Assembly: GCA_005502875.1 (NCBI GenBank)
Contig: SCMV01000003.1
Span: 123,619 to 187,618, forward strand
DNA from: Comamonadaceae bacterium 2PF
GTDB taxonomy: Bacteria > Pseudomonadota > Gammaproteobacteria > Burkholderiales > Burkholderiaceae_C
DNA length: 64,000 bases
Direction of reading: 5' to 3'
How positions within the stretch are numbered: position 1 is the stretch's first letter; every line of letters begins with the position of its first letter. Of the stretch, positions 57,922 through 64,000 are shown piece after piece. Both the position numbers and the translations under genes were made by a program. The notes beneath the pieces were generated by a model. It ran no database searches, was not told the DNA's origin, and worked only from the letters and a program-made list of their open reading frames with translations.

Positions 57922-59019
57922 TCAGCCGGCTTGCACGCGGGCGGTGAGCGCCTTGCCGCTCTTGAGGCCCAGCTTTTTCATCAGCGCCTGGTCGGCATCG
58001 AACTCGGGGTTGCCGGTGGTCAGCAGCTTGTCGCCGTAGAAGATGGAGTTGGCGCCGGCCAGGAAGCACATGGCTTGGACGGCCTCGCTCATGGCCTGGC
58101 GACCGGCCGACAGGCGCACGCGGGCCGTCGGCATGGTGATGCGCGCCACGGCGATGGTGCGCACGAACTCCAGCGGGTCCAGCGGCGGGGTGTCGGCCAG
58201 CGGGGTGCCGGGCACGCGCACCAGGTCGTTGATGGGCACGGACTCGGGGTAGGTGGGCAGGTTGGCGAGCTGGGCAATCAGGCCGGCGCGGCCCTCGCGG
58301 GTTTCGCCCATGCCGACGATGCCGCCGCTGCAGACCTTCAGGTTGGCCTTGCGCACGTGTTCGAGCGTGTGCAGGCGGTCTTCGAGGTCGCGCGTGGTGA
58401 TGATGTCGCCGTACAGCTCGGGGGCGGTGTCGAGGTTGTGGTTGTAGTAGTCCAGACCCGCGTCTTTGAGCGATTGCGCCTGGGTGTCGGTCAGCATGCC
58501 CAGGGTGCAGCAGGCTTCGAGGCCTTCGTCCTTGATCACGCCGATGAGCTCGGCCACCTTCTCGATGTCGCGGTCTTTGGGGGCGCGCCATGCGGCGCCC
58601 ATGCAGAAGCGGCTGGCGCCGGCGTCGCGCGCGGCGATCACGGCCTCGCGCACCTCGTCGGGCGACATCAGCTTGCTGGCTTCAACACCGGTGTCGTAGG
58701 ACTGCGATTGCGGGCAGTAGCCGCAGTCTTCCGGGCAGCCGCCGGTCTTGACCGACAGCAGCGTGGCGTGTTCGATCTCGTTGGCGTCCCAGTGCTGGCG
58801 GTGCACCTGCTGGGCCTGCCAGAGCAGGTCGTTGAAGGGCAGGTTGAAGAGCTCGAGCACCTTCGAGCGCGGCCAGCGGCCGTTGTCGAAATTGGGGTCG
58901 GTGCAGTCGCCGCCGCAGCCGTGGGCGTTCAGCACGGGCTTTTTGGGCACGAGCTGGATCGGGCGTTCGGCGGTGGCCGGGGCGCTGGTCGGCAGGGCGG
59001 ATGTGGAGCAGGAGGTCAT
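57922..59019 (-). CDS. bioB: Biotin synthase
   Basis: BioB is the radical-SAM enzyme that inserts sulfur into dethiobiotin. The 365-residue product has the radical-SAM cluster motif [13 protein letters not shown], the second-cluster region ([36 protein letters not shown]) and [15 protein letters not shown] 25-30 residue N-terminal extension with several Cys (CGGDCTDPN) precedes the usual core. The other bio genes are not in the window. The gene is divergent from an SRPBCC-like gene. Confidence 0.97.
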   Translation of the reverse strand: MTSCSTSALPTSAPATAERPIQLVPKKPVLNAHGCGGDCTDPNFDNGRWPRSKVLELFNLPFNDLLWQAQQVHRQHWDANEIEHATLLSVKTGGCPEDCGYCPQSQSYDTGVEASKLMSPDEVREAVIAARDAGASRFCMGAAWRAPKDRDIEKVAELIGVIKDEGLEACCTLGMLTDTQAQSLKDAGLDYYNHNLDTAPELYGDIITTRDLEDRLHTLEHVRKANLKVCSGGIVGMGETREGRAGLIAQLANLPTYPESVPINDLVRVPGTPLADTPPLDPLEFVRTIAVARITMPTARVRLSAGRQAMSEAVQAMCFLAGANSIFYGDKLLTTGNPEFDADQALMKKLGLKSGKALTARVQAG

Positions 59020-59082
59020 GGAATTCGATCCCACCTGGTGAAAGGCGGCGGCAGACGTCACAGAGCCGCAGTGTAGTCCGGA

Positions 59083-59096
59083 TGACGCGCACGTCA
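59083..59096. promoter_or_regulatory. Inverted repeat in the bioB divergent promoter region
   Basis: TGACGCGCACGTCA has 5-base perfect arms and sits in the 111-base gap between bioB and the divergent gene. A related GACGTCA occurs at 59054. It is a candidate operator; it does not resemble the E. coli BirA site. Confidence 0.25.
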
Positions 59097-59130
59097 GTCT
59101 ACGGGGAGATCCCGGGGTTAAGCTCGGCCC

Positions 59131-59601
59131 ATGCGATTCGAACACCTCATCGAGATCAACGCGCCTCAGGTCGGTTTGCCCTTGATGGCGCCCACGTTCA
59201 CCCGCGAGCAGCTGTGGCGCGGGTTGATGCAGCGCGTGCAGTCTCCTCAGCGCTTCCCGATGGGGCCCGACCGCTGCGAGTGGCGGGAAACCGAGCCGGG
59301 CGTGTTCCGGCGCACCGTGCATTTCGGCGCCCACGTGATGCACGACGAGGTGCGCACGGAGCCCGGGCAGAAAATGGTCTTCACCCCCGAGGCGCATGGC
59401 GACACGGCGCCCATCCGGCTGACCATGGCCATCGAAGAGCCGCGTGCCGGCCAGATGGTGCTGCGCTTCGTTTACGAGGCCTTGTCCCCCCAAACGGACG
59501 AGGAGGCCTACTACAACGACTACCGCCACAATGCCTGGTTGCACAACGACCGCGACATGGTGCGAAGCTTGCGCCAGTGGCTGTCGGAAGAAGGGCTCTG
59601 A
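59131..59601 (+). CDS. SRPBCC/AtaL-like (DUF1857-type) protein
   Basis: The 156-residue protein shows the pattern of a START/SRPBCC hydrophobic-cavity fold: [10 protein letters not shown] at the start, an N-terminal helix LTREQLW-like segment ([14 protein letters not shown]), strands with [19 protein letters not shown], and a long C-terminal helix ([20 protein letters not shown]). It resembles DUF1857/AtaL-like proteins. No function is known; the ligand cannot be predicted. Confidence 0.7.
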   Translation: MRFEHLIEINAPQVGLPLMAPTFTREQLWRGLMQRVQSPQRFPMGPDRCEWRETEPGVFRRTVHFGAHVMHDEVRTEPGQKMVFTPEAHGDTAPIRLTMAIEEPRAGQMVLRFVYEALSPQTDEEAYYNDYRHNAWLHNDRDMVRSLRQWLSEEGL

Positions 59602-59656
59602 GCCGACCTCGCCTGCCGGCGTGACTCGCAGCCCTTCAGGCCGGCTTCAGCCTGCC

Positions 59657-59671
59657 GGGGCACCCTGCCCC
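59657..59671 (+). terminator. GC-rich hairpin downstream of the SRPBCC-like gene
   Basis: GGGGCA-CCC-TGCCCC forms a 6-base perfect stem with a 3-base loop 56 bases after the stop codon. There is no T-run, so this is a weak terminator candidate. Confidence 0.3.
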
Positions 59672-59726
59672 GTCCAGCTTGCCGGAGTGCCTTGGCGGCA
59701 TCCCATGGCAGGCCAAGGGAGGCTGC

Positions 59727-60266
59727 ATGGCAACACGACACGGAACGAGAGTGAGCGACGGTGGCGCGGTCACGCGCCTCTTGCACGCGGCGATGGCGAT
59801 CGCCTTCCTGGGCGCCTGGCTGAGCGCTGAGTGGGAGGCGCTGAGGGCCTGGCACATCGCCTGCGGCCATGCTTTGGCGGGGGCCTTGCTCGCGCGCATC
59901 GCGTGGTCGCTGGCGCGGCCCCGGGCCTCGCTGGTGCGTTGGTGGCAGACGCTGCGGCGCGCGGCACGGCGCCTGCGTTCCGGGCACGACGGTGTTTTGC
60001 GTGCGCCCACCTGGTCCATCGCAGGCTCGGCCCTGGTGGTTTGCGGCATCGTGTTGCTGGTGCCGGGGTGCTTTGTCTCGGGCTGGGCGCTGGGGCGGCT
60101 GGTTGATGCGGTGCAGGGGCCTGTGGCGCTGCACCGCTGGCTGGGCACGGCCCTCATGGTGGTGGCCGCCACGCACGTGGCCCTGGTCGGCGTGCTGGGG
60201 GTGCTGCGCGGGCGCTGCGCGGCCTGCGACGTGTTGCCTGGCGGGCCGACGTCAGGCCAGGGTTGA
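59727..60266 (+). CDS. Cytochrome b561-like membrane protein
   Basis: The 179-residue protein has four membrane helices with histidines at positions expected for haem b in the cytochrome b561 (prokaryotic di-haem) family: TRLLHAAMAIAFL, WHIACGHALAGALL, ALHRWLGTALMVVAATHVALV. It would pass electrons from quinol or a soluble cytochrome. AAGGGAGG precedes the ATG. Its 3' end overlaps the convergent kinase gene by 15 bases. The extra Cys residues (GRCAACDV) at the C-terminus are unusual. Confidence 0.75.
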   Translation: MATRHGTRVSDGGAVTRLLHAAMAIAFLGAWLSAEWEALRAWHIACGHALAGALLARIAWSLARPRASLVRWWQTLRRAARRLRSGHDGVLRAPTWSIAGSALVVCGIVLLVPGCFVSGWALGRLVDAVQGPVALHRWLGTALMVVAATHVALVGVLGVLRGRCAACDVLPGGPTSGQG

Positions 60267-62126
60267 CTCCACCACGACCGGGTCCGGCTGTTGCTCGGCC
60301 AGGTGGTGAGGCGCGTGCTTGCGCAGCTGGATGGTGAAGCACGCCCCCACGCCCGGCAGGCCCTGTGCGGTGATGTCTCCGCCCATGCGGGTCATCAACT
60401 GCCTGGCGATGTACAGGCCCAGCCCGCTGCCCTCGATGTCTTTCGTGAAACGGCCCACGCGGTTGAAGGGCTGAAACAGGTGCGGGATGTCTTCGCTGCT
60501 CAGGCCATGGCCGGTGTCGGCCACCTCGATGAACAGGTGGTCGGCGTCCTCGGTGGCGCGAACCTGGATGGATCCACCCGGGCGGTTGTATTTGCAGGCG
60601 TTGCTCAGCAGGTTGATGAAAACCTGTTGCAGGCGTTGCGGGTCGGCCCAGGCTTGGAGCGCCTGGGCAGGCAGTTCGTCGCGCAGGGTCAGGTGCTGGC
60701 GATCGCGCATCGACTCGACGGTGGGCAGGCAAGCCCTGAGCAGCGGCGAGACATCGATCTCTTGCGGGTGCAGCGGCACCTGGCCGGACTCGATCTTGCT
60801 GAGGTCGAGCACCTCGTCAACCAGGCCGAGCAGTTGCTGGCCCGACTGCAGGATCCAACCCACCTGTTGATGCTGGGTGGGTGACAGGGGCTTGCCGCCC
60901 TGGTCCATGTCCAGCAGTTGGGCGAAGCCCAGGATGGCGTTGAGCGGGGTGCGCAGCTCATGGCTCAGGCGCGACAGGAAGCTGCGCTGGGCCGCAGCGG
61001 TGCGCTGGGCCGTGTCCCGCTGGATGGCGACTTGCGCCTGCATCTGCTCGACGGTGACGTCGCGCACGATGCCCAGGATGTGGGCGCCTTGGCGCTCGTC
61101 GCGGTCCATGCGGCCGGCCACCTCGATGCTGCGCACATCGCCCTCGGGTGAGTTGATCCGGTAGCGCACGAGGCGAAAGACACCTTGGGCAATGGCCTGG
61201 TCCATTTGTGCCCGCGCATCTTCCTGGTCGTCCGGGTGAATGTGCGTGCGGATTTCTTCCCGGGTGAGGGTGATCGCTTCGTCGCCCCAGCCCAGCAGCT
61301 GAGCGGCCTTGCCGTCGAGGTGGTAGCGCTGCGATCCGATGTCCAGGTCAAAGCGGCCCAGGCCGGCGAAAGCAACGGCCATGTCCCAGCGCTGCTGCTC
61401 TCGTCGCAGCTGCAGGCCCTGGCTGTGCTGGCGTGCGTGCACGCGACGGTAAGTCAGCACATAGGTGACCGAGATCAGCAGCACGGCACCGAACACCAGG
61501 ACCTGCAGCAACCACTCGGTGGCGTGTGCCGCCCGGGTGAGGTGGGCCAGGAAGGTGCGCTCTTCGGCGAGCAACTGGCGGTCCACGCGCGCGATCTCCT
61601 GCGACAGGGCCTTGCCGGGTGCGCCGTCCCGCTGTTGCGGCATCAGGCCTCGGCTGCGCTCGGCCAGCAGGCGCAGCTCGGCAATCAGGGTGTCGCCCTG
61701 GGTCCAGGCGCGCAGCGAAGGCTGAAACAGCCAGGTGTCGCTGAACAGGTGATAGAGCACCATCATCGCGGTGATGTCGGCCTCGTCCAGGCCGCCTGCG
61801 GTGAAGCCTTGGCGGGCCACCTGCCACTGCACCGGCCGTTTGTTGAGCGCCTCGCGGGCTCGCTGGTCACCGGCCTGGACGGCCAAGGCGGATTCAAAGC
61901 CCTGAAGGTAAGCCGGGTCGCCGGTGGCGACGTGGGCCTGCAGCTGTGCGACAGCGGTGGTGTGGGCTTTGGACCAGAGGCTCTCGCCCTGGACGTAGGC
62001 GCGGATGGCGCCCAGCAGGTACATGCTGGAGATGGCCAGCAGCCCGATCAATGCGAACGCCCCGACCGGCACGACCTGCCACAGCAGCGGGGTCCTCTGG
62101 GTGGGGTGGCGCGTGTTCAGGGTCAT
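60252..62126 (-). CDS. Membrane sensor histidine kinase with extracytoplasmic sensor and PAS domains
   Basis: The 624-residue product has two membrane helices (about 13-38 and 205-228) flanking an all-helical periplasmic sensor of CHASE3-like type. A PAS/PAC domain follows (MAVAFAGLGRFDLDIGSQ to RDVTVEQMQ). The kinase core has His389 in SRLSHELRTPLNAIL, NLLSNACKYN, DTGHGLS and GSGLGLYIARQL. There is no receiver domain and no adjacent regulator gene. A GTG 69 bases further upstream is in frame, but the ATG beginning MTLNTRHP suits the membrane topology better. Confidence 0.9.
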   Translation of the reverse strand: MTLNTRHPTQRTPLLWQVVPVGAFALIGLLAISSMYLLGAIRAYVQGESLWSKAHTTAVAQLQAHVATGDPAYLQGFESALAVQAGDQRAREALNKRPVQWQVARQGFTAGGLDEADITAMMVLYHLFSDTWLFQPSLRAWTQGDTLIAELRLLAERSRGLMPQQRDGAPGKALSQEIARVDRQLLAEERTFLAHLTRAAHATEWLLQVLVFGAVLLISVTYVLTYRRVHARQHSQGLQLRREQQRWDMAVAFAGLGRFDLDIGSQRYHLDGKAAQLLGWGDEAITLTREEIRTHIHPDDQEDARAQMDQAIAQGVFRLVRYRINSPEGDVRSIEVAGRMDRDERQGAHILGIVRDVTVEQMQAQVAIQRDTAQRTAAAQRSFLSRLSHELRTPLNAILGFAQLLDMDQGGKPLSPTQHQQVGWILQSGQQLLGLVDEVLDLSKIESGQVPLHPQEIDVSPLLRACLPTVESMRDRQHLTLRDELPAQALQAWADPQRLQQVFINLLSNACKYNRPGGSIQVRATEDADHLFIEVADTGHGLSSEDIPHLFQPFNRVGRFTKDIEGSGLGLYIARQLMTRMGGDITAQGLPGVGACFTIQLRKHAPHHLAEQQPDPVVVESTLA

Positions 62127-62209
62127 CGCGGGAGCGTGCGCTTTCCGCGCAAGTCCGTCATCCGGGAAAACCGGATGTCGCGTGATGTTCCACACGTGCG
62201 GTGGCGTGA

Positions 62210-64000
62210 TCAGGCCGGGAGGCAGGGGTGTGGCGAGGGTGTGGCCGAACGCACCGTCGGCTGGCGCGCGGCCTGGCGCAGGCTCGACAGCTTGGCCGGC
62301 AGCTCACCTGGTTGCGTGTGCAGGGCCCGCACCACGCACAGGGCCGCAGGCCCGCAGGCCGCGAAACGCCGAAGGTCGTCGGCACCGAGCAGGCCGCCAA
62401 TGGCCACGACGGGCACGTCCGATTGCGCCACCCACCAGCGCAGGTTGCGCTCGCCCTGCGGCAGCCACGGCATGTCCTTGGTGGTGGTTGCTTGCACCGG
62501 GCCACAGGCCACGTAGCTGGGACCGCAGCCGAGCGCACGCGCCAGCTCCCACGGGCAGTGCGAACTCAGGCCCAGCAGGGTGTCGTGGCGGCGTTCGCGC
62601 AGTGCCGCGCGGTCGTCGGCCGAGAGGGCCAGCAGGTCTTCCTGGCCCAGGTGGATGCCCAGCTGAAAGCGGGGGTGGCAGCGAGCCGAGTCCTGGGTGA
62701 GGTCGTCGGCGCTGTGGCCGTCGACCGGTGTGGGGCGGGGTGCAGACAGGGCCAGGCGCCAGTGGTCGTTGACGAAGAGCGTCGCGCCGTGGCGGGCGGC
62801 GGCTTGCAGGCCGATCGCCAGCGCGGTGTCAGCGCCTTGACGGGGTTTGTGGCGCAGCTGGACGCAGCGCAAGCCCGCCTCCACCGACGCCGACAGCGAT
62901 GGGCCATCGGGCAAGATGCCGTAGAGGCGGTCGGCCGGTGGGCGAAAGGCTTCAAAGCGGGCGTTGCCGCCGAGGCTGCCGTGAGCCGGTGGCGCGGTGG
63001 TCTTGGCCGTCGGGTGCTGGCTGGGCATCAGGCGCCAAGGCAGCTCGCGACCCAGGCCCAGCCAGGGCAGGGGGGCGCCACCTTGGGTTGCCCCGGCCAA
63101 TGCCCCGGCGGCAGCAACCACCGGGCCTCGCCCGCCGCCGGCGGGGCGGGCGTGCATCAGGGCGTGGTGCACGACCATGCGGCCGAGCACGCAGGCGTCG
63201 GCGGTGCCATGGCCCAAAGCCAGGCAGGCGCCGATGGCGCTGGCCAGGGTGCAGCCGGTGCCGTGGTGGTGAGGGGTGTCCACGCGTGGCGCGCACAACC
63301 AGCCTTGGGCCTGCGGGCTTTGCAGCCAGTCGAGGCTGAATCGGGTCTCGAGGCCGGGGCCCGCCTCGTGCCCCGCTCGGTGTGCCGCCTCGGCGGCGTC
63401 GCCACCTGTGACCAGGACGCAGCGTGGCCCGAGGGCCTGCAGCGCCACGGCCATGTCGGGGATCGGGTCGAGCGCTTCGCCAGGTGGCGTGGTGCGGACC
63501 TCATCGGTGTGCAGCTCAAGCAAGGCCTGGGCTTCTGCGCGGTTCGGTGTGAGCACGGTGGCCCGGGGCAGCAGCCACTGGCGGTAGGCCTGCACGATGG
63601 CGGCATCGGTGAAGGCGGCGCCACCCGCGCTGGCGCGCAGCACCGGGTCGACCACCAGGGCGAGGTGTTGGTGCGGGTCGGTGTGGACGGGCGCGTCGGC
63701 GCGCAGGCGGTCCACCCAGCGGGCCACGGTTTCGATGGCGGCCACGCTGCCAAGCAGACCGGTCTTGATGGCGCGGGGCCGGAGGTCTTGCGCCAGGGCT
63801 TGCAGTTGCGCTTCGAGTTGGGGGCCGTCCACCGGGAAGATGGCATCGACGCCTTGCGAGTGCTGCGCGGTCAGGCAGGAGGCGATGGGGCACAGGTGCA
63901 CACCCAAGGCGTCGGCCGCGCGCTGGTCGGCGCTCAGGCCGGCGCCGCCGGCGGTGTCCAGCCCGGCGATGGCCCAGACGATGGGGGGCGTGGTGGGGGC
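62210..64000 (-). CDS. thiDE: ThiD-ThiE fusion: HMP/HMP-phosphate kinase and thiamine-phosphate synthase (5' end cut by window edge)
   Basis: The two activities work in consecutive steps of thiamine phosphate synthesis. The N-terminal half is ThiD: AIAGLDTAGGAGLSADQRA near the cut edge, AIKTGLLGS, and the anion hole HHHGTGCTLASAIG. The C-terminal half is ThiE: LRCVQLRHKPRQGAD, FVNDHWRLA, LGIHLGQEDL, YVACGPVQATTTKD and VVAIGGLLG. The reading frame is open to the last base, so the start lies outside; only a few residues appear to be missing. Any TPP riboswitch would be beyond the window. Confidence 0.95.
   Translation of the reverse strand, partial: APTTPPIVWAIAGLDTAGGAGLSADQRAADALGVHLCPIASCLTAQHSQGVDAIFPVDGPQLEAQLQALAQDLRPRAIKTGLLGSVAAIETVARWVDRLRADAPVHTDPHQHLALVVDPVLRASAGGAAFTDAAIVQAYRQWLLPRATVLTPNRAEAQALLELHTDEVRTTPPGEALDPIPDMAVALQALGPRCVLVTGGDAAEAAHRAGHEAGPGLETRFSLDWLQSPQAQGWLCAPRVDTPHHHGTGCTLASAIGACLALGHGTADACVLGRMVVHHALMHARPAGGGRGPVVAAAGALAGATQGGAPLPWLGLGRELPWRLMPSQHPTAKTTAPPAHGSLGGNARFEAFRPPADRLYGILPDGPSLSASVEAGLRCVQLRHKPRQGADTALAIGLQAAARHGATLFVNDHWRLALSAPRPTPVDGHSADDLTQDSARCHPRFQLGIHLGQEDLLALSADDRAALRERRHDTLLGLSSHCPWELARALGCGPSYVACGPVQATTTKDMPWLPQGERNLRWWVAQSDVPVVAIGGLLGADDLRRFAACGPAALCVVRALHTQPGELPAKLSSLRQAARQPTVRSATPSPHPCLPA

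Overview
The window is dense, high-GC (about two-thirds G+C by eye) bacterial chromosome. Codon use, gene content (PimC/PimD-type acyl-CoA dehydrogenases, a MetR/MetE pair, DUF1800/DUF1501 secreted proteins, a Tle5/Tli4 type VI secretion module) and the E. coli-type LexA boxes fit a betaproteobacterium of the order Burkholderiales; the species cannot be named from sequence alone. Both ends are cut inside genes: a DinG-type helicase on the left and a ThiD-ThiE fusion on the right. No rRNA, tRNA, CRISPR array or insertion sequence was seen, and no gap between genes exceeds about 230 bases.

Layout. (1) 1-2440: a nuclease-helicase gene and a second PD-(D/E)XK-like gene form a two-gene operon behind a perfect LexA (SOS) box. 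(2) 2441-7145: an ArsA ATPase without an ArsB pump, a YceI protein, a CPBP membrane protein and a Tat-exported flavin oxidase. (3) 7182-9133: a lower-GC Eco29kI-like restriction-modification pair with its own perfect SOS box just before the methyltransferase start. (4) 9212-18348: an acyl-CoA catabolic block (LysR regulator, stand-alone 3-hydroxyacyl-CoA dehydrogenase, thiolase, two acyl-CoA dehydrogenases, acyl-CoA ligase, glutaryl-CoA dehydrogenase) that reads as pimelate/glutarate-type dicarboxylate degradation.

(5) 18517-35719: an unbroken run of eleven co-directional genes. It begins with an orphan type VI secretion vgrG, a phospholipase D effector (Tle5-like) and its lipoprotein immunity protein (Tli4-like). 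It continues, 7 bases later, into an azole/azoline RiPP (TOMM, streptolysin-S-like) biosynthesis cluster: leader-binding/E1-like partner, an unusual membrane-anchored precursor with a CCSSC core, YcaO cyclodehydratase and SagB-type dehydrogenase. Next come a PAP2-like membrane protein, two exported WG-repeat proteins and an exported TPR-like protein. The precursor pairs a 23-residue SagA-like leader ending in Gly-Gly with a C-terminal three-helix membrane domain and is the most novel item in the window. (6) 35845-42763: a large unrecognised protein, an exported lipoxygenase with a complete set of iron ligands, and two exported YncE-like beta-propellers.

(7) 42779-51388: a carboxylesterase, MetR, a dienelactone-hydrolase-like protein, an O6-alkylguanine-DNA alkyltransferase, a three-gene MacA/MacB-style ABC export system and cobalamin-independent methionine synthase MetE behind a perfect MetR box. 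(8) 51531-64000: a DUF1800/DUF1501 exported pair, a DUF4442 thioesterase-like protein, a hybrid histidine kinase, biotin synthase, an SRPBCC protein, a cytochrome b561-like protein, a second histidine kinase and a ThiD-ThiE thiamine enzyme.
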